Shown: positions 1-8,015, counted from the first letter of the stretch. The stretch is DNA of 34,401 nucleotides from Bacteroidales bacterium (GCA_023146135.1 JAGLCR010000006.1:1-34401); one strand, 5' to 3'. Numbers and translations: made by a program. The notes: generated by a model from the sequence alone, not told the origin.

Positions 1-17
1 GGGAAACAAAACAGGCA

Positions 18-422
18 TCATTCTTTCACTTTATACTGAAGATTAGACGCAAACATCAATTCATCAAATGTACGGTCTAGTATTTTACTATGAAACTGTT
101 CGGTAACCATTTCTTTTTGAAAGCGAACCACATCGCCTATTTTTGCAGAAGTTTTAGTCACGGCAATCCAAAAATCTTTATGCTCATGGCCCTCTTCGTG
201 CTTATGCCCTGATAAATCTTCCTCTATTCTCAGATAGGTATAACCACCAGCATCAATTGCCTCTTTCACGCTACCTTGATAAAAAGGCTTGCTTTCATCT
301 TCTACAACCTCAGATATTGGTTTTTGAATTTCGGCTTTGCTTTCGGTTTTAGCCTCTGGCGTATTACACTGTGTAAAAGCCAATAGTGCGATAAACGCAA
401 ATAATAAATTAATCTTTTTCAT
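18..422 (-). CDS. nrfJ: NrfJ-like small lipoprotein downstream of ccsBA
   Basis: This is a 134-residue protein starting at ATG 422. An upstream ATG at 458 is rejected because the signal peptide begins MKKINLLFAF. A lipobox-like segment ends at Cys19 (FTQC), so it is probably a periplasm-facing lipoprotein. The mature part holds a His-rich stretch (HKHEEGHEH) inside a small domain with the pattern AGGYTYLRI, then WIA, then IGD, then FHSK-L-RTFDEL-F. That pattern occurs in small OB-fold-like proteins found near cytochrome c systems. The start overlaps the end of ccsBA by 14 bp, so the two are translationally linked. The name rests on position: nrfH-nrfA-ccsBA-lipoprotein is the order of the Wolinella succinogenes nrfHAIJ operon. 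Its biochemical role is not known. The His cluster suggests metal or haem handling, which is inference only. Confidence 0.72.
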   Translation of the reverse strand: MKKINLLFAFIALLAFTQCNTPEAKTESKAEIQKPISEVVEDESKPFYQGSVKEAIDAGGYTYLRIEEDLSGHKHEEGHEHKDFWIAVTKTSAKIGDVVRFQKEMVTEQFHSKILDRTFDELMFASNLQYKVKE

Positions 423-2817
423 TTTCTTTAATTTTAAGTTTTCGATTTCTGTATGCAAGTAATATTAAGCTGCTAAAAATAGCAATGGAATAATACACCC
501 AATTTGGAACAGGAACAGGGTCGCCAGTAGCATATGAATGCATTCCTGACAAATAGAAGTTTACTCCAAAATAGGTCATTAAAATTGTATAGTATGATAA
601 TAAGGATGTTACTGCAAAAAGAAAATAAGAATACCACTTTTTGAATAATCGTAAGTGAATAACCAAAGTGTATACAATAATAGCGATATAAGTCCAGGTT
701 TCTTTAGGATCCCAGCCCCAATATCTTCCCCAGGATTCGTTTGCCCAAATGGCACCCAAAAAGTTCCCGATCGTTAACAGTACTATTCCGATTATAAGCG
801 TAGTCTCATTTATATATGTTATATTCTCAATATGTGAATCTAAATGCGGACGTTTATTACTTCTAAGGGCAAAGACTATCAAAGTAATAAAGCCCAAAAT
901 GGCAGAAACTCCAAAGAATCCATAACTTGCTGTTATCACCGAAACGTGAATACTCAACCAATAGGATTTAAGTACAGGGACTAAACTCGTAATTTGAGGA
1001 TTTATTTCACCCAACCAAGCGGCAAAAATAAATGTCCCTGCCATGATTAGAGATGCCCCCATTGCAATGGCAGACCTTCTAAAGAATACTACTCCTGCAA
1101 GCAATGAAGAGTAGGCAATATAAATCATCGTTTCGTAGGTATTACTAATGGGAGCATAACCTCCAATATACCATCTTAGGGCAATGCCAAAAGTATGTAC
1201 CAAAAATAGGACGAAAACGATGGTGTTAATTGTAAATGTAAGCTTGGTATTAATTAGTCGATTATAAAACATTGATATTAAGCTATAAATAAGAAGCAAA
1301 AAGCCTAATAGCAAATAAGATATAAATAGTTTAACAAAAAGGGCACTTTTATTATACCATAGCTCCACATCAATTTTAGACTGTGATGGAATCACATTTT
1401 TACCCACCTCATTTTGGTAATCTCTAATGCTTTCCACATAAACCAATGCTTCACCATAGGCTCTGCTATAGACCAAATCGAGCAGCTTTTCAGTGTCTTT
1501 TGCTAGCTTCGGATTATCCATCTCCATAAACATCGTTGGCATATCTACCCATTTTTCATTGGCGTCCTTGGGAAGGGGGAATATCTTAATTAGCATTCCA
1601 CGATACGACATGAAAGCCACATTTAGCAATTCATCAACCTGAATAAGGTCACGCTCAAATGTTCCTCTTTGCGATGGAGGTAGCTGATTGGCCGTATTGG
1701 TTTCGTTTTTTATTTTGAACTGACTATTCTCATCAAAGAAATCTGAAAATGATAAATATTTTTGCGTAGCAGGAACGCCCAGCAGCTTTCTTAATCGTGG
1801 TGTTTTTACTTTAATAATATCCACATTTTTCCAAATATCAGGTCGCGAAAACATGCCTAAAATCACCTGATTGGCATTCATGCCGTTCCAAGTACTTTTG
1901 CCAGTGAGTTTATTCAGCACTTCCTTATTTTGCGTGTCCAAGGGCTTCATTCTCCCCGTAGGCCCCTGTACAATCAATGTACCAAAGGCTGCCGACAATT
2001 CCTTGGAATTATCTCGATGCTCTTTTATATAAGTCTCAATATACTCGCTATATTCGCCTTGCTGCGCATATGCTTCTATCTGAGTTCCAAGCATTATCAA
2101 AGGCAACAAAATGGTTGCTATGGGCATTCTTTTTATCTTTCGAATTAAGAATCGTAATCGCGATTTTTTATCGAAGATGATTAATAATAGTCCCAAAAAT
2201 AAGAGTGCATAGCCGATATAGCTAATCTCTACTCCGGGATCCTTATTTACGGTAAGTATGGTTCCCTTTTCATCCTCATCATAGGAGGTTTGAAAAAACT
2301 TATAACCATCATAAGTGAGGGTGTTATTCATATATATATTAGCCTCAAATATTTCACCATTTTCTTTAATCACTCTCACATCTGAGCTAAACTCCGAAGG
2401 CGATTTACTACCCGGATATCTTGACAATTGAAATTTTTCTAACTCAATGTGAAAAGGAGTGGTGATTCGTTGGCTCCCAACAAAAACCGTATTCGACTTT
2501 TCGCCTTCACGGATATGCATTAGTCCATCTAAACCAAAATGATGGGTTACAAAAGCGCCCAATAGAATAATAATAATCGCAAAGTGGAAAATGGGTCCTG
2601 GTCGCAGCAGCTTCACTTTTGCTTTGAGAAAAATAACAACCATATTAATGGCCGAAAGAAGCAATACTAATTGGTACCACCAACTGGTATATACATTTTC
2701 TCTTGCAAAGGCATTACCATAATCATTTTCCATGAAGGTGCCTATGGCAGCGGCTGTTGCCAAAACAAACAACAGTATAAACATGGTTTTATATGAGCTA
2801 ATAATTTTATATATCAT
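409..2817 (-). CDS. ccsBA: CcsBA (NrfI-type) fused system II cytochrome c synthase
   Basis: This 802-residue membrane protein attaches haem to CXXC motifs of exported cytochromes. The N-terminal third is ResB/CcsB-like: membrane segments near residues 12-30, 46-64 and 75-92, then a periplasmic domain. A further membrane segment near 200-216 and one near 231-248 precede a second soluble domain of about 240 residues. The C-terminal CcsA part has many membrane helices and the tryptophan-rich WWD haem-handling motif at 691-708 (WANESWGRYWGWDPKETW). Candidate external haem-ligand histidines flank it at H541 (VHTFG) and H760 (GMHSYA). In Wolinella the NrfI homologue is specialised for the CX2CK haem of NrfA, and here too the gene directly follows nrfA. 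A strong stem-loop separates it from nrfA, so it may be transcribed at a lower level or from its own promoter. Confidence 0.93.
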   Translation of the reverse strand: MIYKIISSYKTMFILLFVLATAAAIGTFMENDYGNAFARENVYTSWWYQLVLLLSAINMVVIFLKAKVKLLRPGPIFHFAIIIILLGAFVTHHFGLDGLMHIREGEKSNTVFVGSQRITTPFHIELEKFQLSRYPGSKSPSEFSSDVRVIKENGEIFEANIYMNNTLTYDGYKFFQTSYDEDEKGTILTVNKDPGVEISYIGYALLFLGLLLIIFDKKSRLRFLIRKIKRMPIATILLPLIMLGTQIEAYAQQGEYSEYIETYIKEHRDNSKELSAAFGTLIVQGPTGRMKPLDTQNKEVLNKLTGKSTWNGMNANQVILGMFSRPDIWKNVDIIKVKTPRLRKLLGVPATQKYLSFSDFFDENSQFKIKNETNTANQLPPSQRGTFERDLIQVDELLNVAFMSYRGMLIKIFPLPKDANEKWVDMPTMFMEMDNPKLAKDTEKLLDLVYSRAYGEALVYVESIRDYQNEVGKNVIPSQSKIDVELWYNKSALFVKLFISYLLLGFLLLIYSLISMFYNRLINTKLTFTINTIVFVLFLVHTFGIALRWYIGGYAPISNTYETMIYIAYSSLLAGVVFFRRSAIAMGASLIMAGTFIFAAWLGEINPQITSLVPVLKSYWLSIHVSVITASYGFFGVSAILGFITLIVFALRSNKRPHLDSHIENITYINETTLIIGIVLLTIGNFLGAIWANESWGRYWGWDPKETWTYIAIIVYTLVIHLRLFKKWYSYFLFAVTSLLSYYTILMTYFGVNFYLSGMHSYATGDPVPVPNWVYYSIAIFSSLILLAYRNRKLKIKENEKD

Positions 2818-2858
2818 CGACTATCGGTTGAAGGTTATATTCATCAATTACAAAGGGG

Positions 2859-2866
2859 CAAAATTA
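2859..2866 (-). promoter_or_regulatory. Possible -7 element for ccsBA
   Basis: The minus strand reads TAATTTTG, a match to the Bacteroidota -7 consensus TAnnTTTG. It lies about 42 bp upstream of the ccsBA start and just downstream of the nrfA terminator. No clear -33 TTG is present at the right distance, because the terminator stem occupies that place. The call is therefore weak. Confidence 0.28.
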
Positions 2867-2870
2867 AATA

Positions 2871-2899
2871 AAATCCCACTTCCTTTGGAAGTGGGATTT
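2871..2899 (-). terminator. Strong stem-loop terminator between nrfA and ccsBA
   Basis: AAATCCCACTTCC pairs perfectly with GGAAGTGGGATTT, giving a 13-bp stem with a 3-nt loop. On the minus strand it is followed by the U-rich run TATTTAATTTTG, as expected for an intrinsic terminator of nrfHA. It lies about 60 bp after the nrfA stop codon and about 54 bp before the ccsBA start, so it splits the cluster into two expression units or partly attenuates read-through. Confidence 0.85.
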
Positions 2900-2957
2900 C
2901 GTTTTGAAAAAGATATTTATTAGCTTTTTCTGATATTAAATAAATAATAATGAGCTA

Positions 2958-4472
2958 TTATTTCTTAAAATAAGAAGCCTCAGGGTCGCTACCTTTTAAT
3001 GTTTGCTCTGAAAGCAATCCTCTTTCTTTAGCTTGCTTAATCCACTCTACCTCTAGAGTCTTCTTAAACTCCATTTTAGCGGCAACCAATTTCTCCAAAG
3101 GAACACCAGCCAATGTCTGAGCATTTTCTTTAGTAGAGAAATCAGGAGCAGAATAATCCATTACGCCATGCTTAGCCAAAACCGACACAAGCTTAATCCG
3201 TGCTGTCATAGCATAATCATTTGCAACAGCTAATAAACGAAGTGTTTCTTCAGGTGCATGGAAGAATGATGGATGTGATGCTACTGCATAATCCCATCTC
3301 CATTGTCCTTTTCGGATATCATCTCTTATTGACTTTAGCTCCTCATCAGTTGCTCCAGCTTCCATAGCTTTCGCTGTTTCGAGGTGTGCTTTTGCCAAAT
3401 TATCCATTGCTAGCTCATGAAGCTGATCTTTACGCTCATATTTTCTATGAACAATCTCTTTCAGTTTTTCCTCACTCTCGCGATGACAAGGCATACAAGA
3501 ACGATCCATAGTATTTAATGGGTTTTGTAGTTGGTGATCAGAATACTTAACCGAACCTTCTTGAGTATAAGGCATATGACAGTCGGCACAAGCTACATTT
3601 TTCTGACCATGAATACCACTTTTATACAACTCATATCCAGGATGCTGAGTTTTCAAGATTGGTGCTTTTGATATTTTATTAGTAAAATCAGTATGTCCTA
3701 CCTCATCATAATACTTTTCAGCACCTTCGGCAGTTAAACCATATTTCCAAGGAAGTGTAACCACCTTAGCTACTTTCTTATTTCCATTTTCATCAGTCCA
3801 TTCGGTCTTTTTGAAGTAATACTCTACGTGACATTGTGCACACACAAGATTACGTTTCTCTTGATGAGTTGACTCCTCAAAAGTTGGTAAACCAGCCGCA
3901 GTTAATGCTCGGTTCAAGTGAGGTACATGCATGGCCAGTTCCGCAGTTTTAGGATCATGGCAATTATAACAACCTATTGAGTTAACAATCTCAGTACCAT
4001 ATTTTGCCCATTTTCCAGTAAAAAATTCTAACTCGCCATCCTCCTCAATCATACGAGGAACATCAGGAGATTTACAAGTCCAACATGCGGTAGGCATAGG
4101 ACCTGTTTTTGAATCAACAGGCGCGCCTGTTCTCAAAGTATTTCTATTGTCTTGTACAGCATAATAATGACCACGAGGTGCATTATAGTCCTTTGCAAAA
4201 CCATAACCTGCCCATAAAATGGCAAGCTGAGGCTTATCCTTTAACATATCCTTAAGTTCGGAGCCTTCTTTGGTTTTTATCCATGAACCATACTGGCGTG
4301 GATAATACCTTGCCCAAGCCTCGTTCTTTGCTCTATCTTCATGAGCAATCTCTGGAGATTTGTTTAAGTCAACACGTTCTTTTTCTCTATCGTCGATGCT
4401 GCCTGCTAATAATCCCATAGCGCCAATTGCTACCACCGAGATTATAAGTAGAAATTTGTAATTTATTTTCAT
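2958..4472 (-). CDS. nrfA: Pentahaem cytochrome c nitrite reductase NrfA
   Basis: This 504-residue periplasmic enzyme reduces nitrite to ammonium with six electrons. An N-terminal signal or anchor helix covers residues 5-24. There are five haem sites: the active-site CWTCK at 130-134, which carries lysine in place of histidine, and four CXXCH motifs at 168-172, 211-215, 295-299 and 326-330. Known catalytic residues of the Wolinella enzyme fall at the same numbers here: R114, K134, Y218 and H277, with Ca2+ ligands E217, K274 and Q276. The length is normal for the family. The gene follows nrfH by 36 bp and forms the NrfHA membrane complex with it. The specialised haem lyase gene ccsBA is next downstream. 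Confidence 0.97.
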   Translation of the reverse strand: MKINYKFLLIISVVAIGAMGLLAGSIDDREKERVDLNKSPEIAHEDRAKNEAWARYYPRQYGSWIKTKEGSELKDMLKDKPQLAILWAGYGFAKDYNAPRGHYYAVQDNRNTLRTGAPVDSKTGPMPTACWTCKSPDVPRMIEEDGELEFFTGKWAKYGTEIVNSIGCYNCHDPKTAELAMHVPHLNRALTAAGLPTFEESTHQEKRNLVCAQCHVEYYFKKTEWTDENGNKKVAKVVTLPWKYGLTAEGAEKYYDEVGHTDFTNKISKAPILKTQHPGYELYKSGIHGQKNVACADCHMPYTQEGSVKYSDHQLQNPLNTMDRSCMPCHRESEEKLKEIVHRKYERKDQLHELAMDNLAKAHLETAKAMEAGATDEELKSIRDDIRKGQWRWDYAVASHPSFFHAPEETLRLLAVANDYAMTARIKLVSVLAKHGVMDYSAPDFSTKENAQTLAGVPLEKLVAAKMEFKKTLEVEWIKQAKERGLLSEQTLKGSDPEASYFKK

Positions 4473-4508
4473 ATTCTAGTTATTTATGTTGTTTAACAAT
4501 AATTCGAT

Positions 4509-5039
4509 TTATTTAACTTCTTTCACACCCAAATTGTTTGGGGTAGTATTGATAGCTCTAACTTTTCCGTGTGGAACTGATTTATGGCATTCCCAACACC
4601 TTCTCCCTGTAGCTACTTCAGGGTCATCATAATTATGATACTTGTCTGCATTGCTGGTAATTGTAGATGCGATACTCTTATGACAAGAGATACAGTTCGC
4701 TTGAACCCTCTTCGCTCCATCGTCACTAATCTTCATTGCATGATCATAAGTATTCATCGTAAAGGCCTTGGAATGGTTCCATCCATCAATTGTTTTTGCC
4801 TTATACTTACTAAAAAAACCATCTCTGGGCAAATGACAATCTACACATACAGCTTCTCTTGCATGCGAACTATGTTGCCAGGTTGCGTATTGAGTATTCA
4901 TCACATGACAATTGATACAAGCCTTAGGATCACTTGACATATACGATGGCATTTTAGAAGCATATACAATATATCCAAAAAAAGCAACAGCAATCACAAA
5001 GCTAGCTATCGATATTTTTTTTAATACATTTTCCTTCAT
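4509..5039 (-). CDS. nrfH: NrfH, tetrahaem menaquinol dehydrogenase of the nitrite reductase complex
   Basis: This 176-residue NapC/NirT-family cytochrome passes electrons from menaquinol to NrfA. One N-terminal membrane helix (residues 9-27) anchors it, and the rest faces the periplasm. Four CXXCH motifs lie at 41-45, 65-69, 116-120 and 148-152. Met47 follows the first motif (CINCHVM), in line with the Met ligand of haem 1 in known NrfH structures. The size fits NrfH rather than the slightly larger NapC. It is the first gene of the nrf operon and has a promoter-like sequence with palindromes about 60 bp upstream. Confidence 0.95.
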   Translation of the reverse strand: MKENVLKKISIASFVIAVAFFGYIVYASKMPSYMSSDPKACINCHVMNTQYATWQHSSHAREAVCVDCHLPRDGFFSKYKAKTIDGWNHSKAFTMNTYDHAMKISDDGAKRVQANCISCHKSIASTITSNADKYHNYDDPEVATGRRCWECHKSVPHGKVRAINTTPNNLGVKEVK

Positions 5040-5077
5040 ATCTTGTTTTTTTCTTGTAATATAAAAATGAAATATCC

Positions 5078-5091
5078 GTAAACATATTTAC
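5078..5091. promoter_or_regulatory. Palindrome GTAAA-N4-TTTAC upstream of nrfH
   Basis: The sequence GTAAACATATTTAC has 5-bp inverted arms around a 4-bp centre. This is the geometry of operators for the CRP/FNR superfamily (5-bp half-sites, 4-bp spacer). It lies just downstream of the predicted -7 element, about 40 bp from the nrfH start, where binding could block transcription. The identity of any regulator is unknown. Confidence 0.35.
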
Positions 5092-5097
5092 ATTGCA

Positions 5098-5128
5098 CAA
5101 ATATACATATTACGTGAATATGTTCGAA
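5098..5128 (-). promoter_or_regulatory. Predicted nrfH promoter
   Basis: The minus strand carries TATATTTG at 5105-5098, an exact match to the -7 consensus TAnnTTTG. A degenerate -33 element, TTCG at 5128-5125, lies 19 bp upstream. Transcription would start about 55 bp before the nrfH ATG. No other promoter of this quality was noticed between the porin gene and nrfH. Confidence 0.45.
5105..5123. promoter_or_regulatory. Perfect inverted repeat within the nrfH promoter
   Basis: ACATATT and AATATGT form perfect 7-bp arms around the 5-bp centre ACGTG. The site fills the spacer between the predicted -33 and -7 elements of nrfH, a classic operator position. It overlaps the -7 box by one base. Confidence 0.4.
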
Positions 5129-5198
5129 TACTATTCTTCATATTACTCTAGTTTATTTAAAAAGCAAAGTCCTATTTTTTAGACTAAAACTTTAATTC

Positions 5199-5233
5199 AA
5201 TATATAGTAGAGACTTTAGCTCCACTATATATT
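5199..5233 (-). terminator. Stem-loop downstream of the porin gene
   Basis: AATATATAGT at 5199-5208 pairs perfectly with ACTATATATT at 5224-5233. One mismatch and a further 3-bp stem close a 7-nt loop. It starts 11 bp after the stop codon of the outer membrane protein gene, which suits a transcript end. The flanking minus-strand sequence is AT-rich but lacks a clean U-run, so termination strength is uncertain. Confidence 0.5.
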
Positions 5234-5243
5234 GATTAGTACT

Positions 5244-6602
5244 TTACCTTGCTGATGGTATACGTGATTTCTTCCCATCAATAAAAGTAGGCTTAACAAT
5301 AAGCATTACCCAAGCTGACCAGTTAGAAGCACCCATTGCTGGTGAAGCACCATAAGCATGTGTTTGCATAACACGCATAGTTTCAGAATCAAACATTCCT
5401 GAAACTCCACCTTTGATTAACACTCCTTTTGAATGTTTATAACCAACATAAGTATCCAGTTCCATTCCTAAGCCTGATGACATAGCATTTATCTCGCCTG
5501 ATTTTCCAAACTCATGCCAATCACGTACATCAGCAGCAGTCATAAAATAATGGAAAGCAGCTCCAGCAATAAACTTATTCTTTTTATAGTCTACCTTTAA
5601 GAAAATATCTTGTAGTCCTACGCTGTTTCCGTGGTTTCCAACATAGAAGTAGTCCATCCAACCGTTGAATTTGTGATTGGTACCATAAAGAGGGGCAAAT
5701 GCATGATTAGTTTGATTGTAATCAGATGTAGTATCAGTCTGACTATTTCCAGAAAGGAACTCATATCCACCACCTATGCTAAAATTATCACTTAACTTAA
5801 AGTTAAGGTCAATTCCAATATTCATTGCACCATAACTCTTATGCTGGTTCATTCCATCAGCATCCTTAAAAGTACCTTTATCTTTACCCATTTGGTAGTA
5901 AAAGTTAAATCCAAGTTTTAATGCACCTGTTTTAAATACCGAGCGTTGTCCAATAATTTGAGAATAGGTAGTCATTGGAGTAGGAATAGGGTTGTTCAAA
6001 GTAACATCATCTACACCATTATTCAATACCAATACGCTTAAGGTATAAGCATCAGAAAATTCCTTATTAAACCATAAAAACTGCATGGATTTATATGTCT
6101 TCGGGAATGTAAACGCTTTAGTTTGCACTTGATTTACAGCAAGTCCTAAATGCAACTTAAAACCATCTTCATACTTAAATAAAGCAAGGTCGTGCGAACG
6201 TGCTTGCTGAGCCCAATTTACAGAACCTAATATTCGATGGTCATCATAAGCTAATTCCATACGTCCTGCTTTTACTGAAAGCTTGTCGCTAAGCATAAGC
6301 TCAGCCCATGCTTGATGGATGGTTGTTGTTGCACCATCTGTTTGGGCCAACTGACTCGTTTGTCCCCAAATACGTACATCCTGTATTTGCAAACCTACTT
6401 TCCATTTGTCTTGCTTATAGTCTAAGCCCAAACGGGTTCTTTGAGAAGTAAAGAGATTAAACATCTCTCCTTGCTCTGTTTGTAGTTTTTTGTTTCCATG
6501 ATCGAATTCAACACGAGGTCTGAATTCACCATAAAGCGAAAACTGTGCGTAAGCAGTAGCTGATATCAGCAATACTACCATAAATGTAAAAAGTTTTTTC
6601 AT
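5244..6602 (-). CDS. Outer membrane beta-barrel porin (alginate-export-like) of the nap/nrf island
   Basis: This is a 452-residue protein starting at ATG 6602; an ATG two codons upstream (6608) is also possible. A signal peptide (MKKLFTFMVVLLISATAYAQ) precedes a sequence of alternating, aromatic-rich amphipathic strands typical of large porins. Near the N-terminus, phrases such as YGEFRPRVEF, FTSQRTRLGLDY and KVGLQIQDVRIWG resemble the alginate-export/OprD-like porin family. It lies between napD and nrfH on the same strand. An obvious inference is that it admits nitrate or nitrite to the periplasm or releases ammonium, though the substrate cannot be read from sequence. A 96-bp gap with a palindrome separates it from napD, so it may be in the nap transcript or have its own promoter. 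A stem-loop follows its stop codon. Confidence 0.8.
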   Translation of the reverse strand: MKKLFTFMVVLLISATAYAQFSLYGEFRPRVEFDHGNKKLQTEQGEMFNLFTSQRTRLGLDYKQDKWKVGLQIQDVRIWGQTSQLAQTDGATTTIHQAWAELMLSDKLSVKAGRMELAYDDHRILGSVNWAQQARSHDLALFKYEDGFKLHLGLAVNQVQTKAFTFPKTYKSMQFLWFNKEFSDAYTLSVLVLNNGVDDVTLNNPIPTPMTTYSQIIGQRSVFKTGALKLGFNFYYQMGKDKGTFKDADGMNQHKSYGAMNIGIDLNFKLSDNFSIGGGYEFLSGNSQTDTTSDYNQTNHAFAPLYGTNHKFNGWMDYFYVGNHGNSVGLQDIFLKVDYKKNKFIAGAAFHYFMTAADVRDWHEFGKSGEINAMSSGLGMELDTYVGYKHSKGVLIKGGVSGMFDSETMRVMQTHAYGASPAMGASNWSAWVMLIVKPTFIDGKKSRIPSAR

Positions 6603-6661
6603 AATCATTTTTAGTTTATTTAATTAATTGTTTATTTGTTTGCTTTTCTATCAAAACAAGG

Positions 6662-6681
6662 CGACAATTATTGAATTGTCG
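6662..6681. repeat. Perfect 8-bp inverted repeat between napD and the porin gene
   Basis: CGACAATT and AATTGTCG are separated by 4 bp (ATTG). On the minus strand the hairpin is followed by GCCTTGTTTTG, only a weak U-tract. It may be a weak terminator or processing stem at the end of the nap transcript, or a protein-binding palindrome upstream of the porin. The two cannot be told apart from sequence. Confidence 0.5.
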
Positions 6682-6698
6682 GTACACATTTACGTTTT

Positions 6699-7046
6699 CT
6701 AATATTTACCTTTCAAATCACCATTATAGCGAATATCTCCTGCCTTGGCATTGGGATCGTTTAGCCATCCTGGCAAATCATTGTTTGCATCTAGTTTTTC
6801 GCGAGCCTCTTCCAACTCATCCTCACTATATGCGTACATCATATCGGCAGCTACCACCTTATCAAAGGCTTTTAGCTTATTCAATTTTTGCAATTCCTCA
6901 TCCACACCTTCACCTTCGATGGTTACAATAATTCGCCCTTTTTCATCATGCTGATGATACTCACAACAATTATTGGCTTTGATTTGCTCAATTACCCTAT
7001 CCAAGTTTTCGGGCCGCGTTTGCACTAATATTCCTGATATATTCAT
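6699..7046 (-). CDS. napD: NapD, NapA maturation chaperone
   Basis: This 115-residue cytoplasmic protein begins MNISGILVQTRPENLD, the usual first strand of NapD. It continues with the ferredoxin-like pattern of the family (VIEQIKANNCCEYHQHDEKG, then IIVTIEG). NapD binds the Tat signal peptide of NapA and holds it back until the molybdenum cofactor is inserted. It is slightly longer than E. coli NapD (about 87 residues) through an acidic C-terminal tail from about residue 75. It is the last nap gene, 12 bp after napL, as in epsilonproteobacterial nap operons. Confidence 0.85.
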   Translation of the reverse strand: MNISGILVQTRPENLDRVIEQIKANNCCEYHQHDEKGRIIVTIEGEGVDEELQKLNKLKAFDKVVAADMMYAYSEDELEEAREKLDANNDLPGWLNDPNAKAGDIRYNGDLKGKY

Positions 7047-7058
7047 TTTCTGTTATTA

Positions 7059-8015
7059 TTAAATTTTCCAAAATAAGATATTGGGATCATCACTGGACGT
7101 AATCAGTTCCGATTCCGATGTAAAGAGTATTCTTGTAATTACCGTTTCGCTCCCCTTCAAAATAGCAAGCTCTTGCTTGCTAAGGGTGTTAAACACCTTA
7201 ATTTCGTTTTCTTCATTGGCCGAAAAGGCACCAATTTCACCCGATGGACTCAAGCCAACGCTATAAATCAAGAAACTGCTTTTTAGATAATAGCTTTGTG
7301 AAGTATTACGATGATAAATTGACAATCGGCGATCTTGACCTCCACAAATAATGGTCGAACCTTGATAACCGATTTGATATACATTATCCACATTTTTACC
7401 AGAAAGCTCTTTGATGATTTTACCTGTTTTTACGTCGATAATGTGAATTATTCCACTTTCGTCAGCAGAGACTACCTCCGTGCGCTGCACATTTAATGCA
7501 ATATCTGAAAAAGTATAAGCCGATATTTGAACTCGATACACAATCTTTTTATTTACCACATCAAATCGTATCAACTCATTGCTTAAGAGCCCAAGGAGTA
7601 TCGTGTTATTATCAATAAACTTTACCCTTTTGATCATCATCTTCGAATCCACATCCTTGATGATTAACACAGGCTTTTTATTACTAATAATATACACATT
7701 TGCAAAACCTCGATTTCCTTGTACTACCGCAACTATATCGTCACTATTCGCCATTTTATCAATATCATACACCTTTGGGCTGATAATATCTCCCATAAAA
7801 TCCTTAATCTTTGGGAATGATATTTTGTATAATAATCGACGATTTTTTAGTGAAAACACGTTGATAGTGGCATTATCTGTTGCGGCGTACAGTATATTCC
7901 CTTCCTTGAGAATATCTGTAACAGCCCCATCAGCTTTAATCTTATGTATGGGTTCAATTGCACTTGCTCTCAAACCCAACATACTTAACAAAATAATTAC
8001 CACTAAACGAGTCAT
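7059..8015 (-). CDS. napL: NapL-like periplasmic WD40/beta-propeller protein
   Basis: This is a 318-residue protein with a signal peptide (cleavage probably after RASA, near residue 19). The rest is made of propeller-type blades, for example LYAATDNATINVFSLKNRRLL, VSADESGIIHIIDVKTGKII, GGQDRRLSIYH and ITSSDDPNILFWKI. The family is a WD40-like repeat protein. Its position between napB and napD matches NapL of Wolinella and Campylobacter (napAGHBFLD), where it is thought to aid maturation or stability of the periplasmic Nap proteins but is not strictly essential. The symbol is given on synteny and fold, since propeller sequences diverge quickly. The gaps to napB (25 bp) and napD (12 bp) indicate cotranscription. 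Confidence 0.72.
   Translation of the reverse strand: MTRLVVIILLSMLGLRASAIEPIHKIKADGAVTDILKEGNILYAATDNATINVFSLKNRRLLYKISFPKIKDFMGDIISPKVYDIDKMANSDDIVAVVQGNRGFANVYIISNKKPVLIIKDVDSKMMIKRVKFIDNNTILLGLLSNELIRFDVVNKKIVYRVQISAYTFSDIALNVQRTEVVSADESGIIHIIDVKTGKIIKELSGKNVDNVYQIGYQGSTIICGGQDRRLSIYHRNTSQSYYLKSSFLIYSVGLSPSGEIGAFSANEENEIKVFNTLSKQELAILKGSETVITRILFTSESELITSSDDPNILFWKI

Noticed and set aside
422-458. Longer start for the NrfJ-like lipoprotein at 458
   Set aside because: It would put 12 charged residues before the signal peptide and hide the lipoprotein leader.
4509-5039. NapC rather than NrfH
   Set aside because: Its length of 176 residues, the CINCHVM first haem with Met47, and position directly before nrfA favour NrfH.
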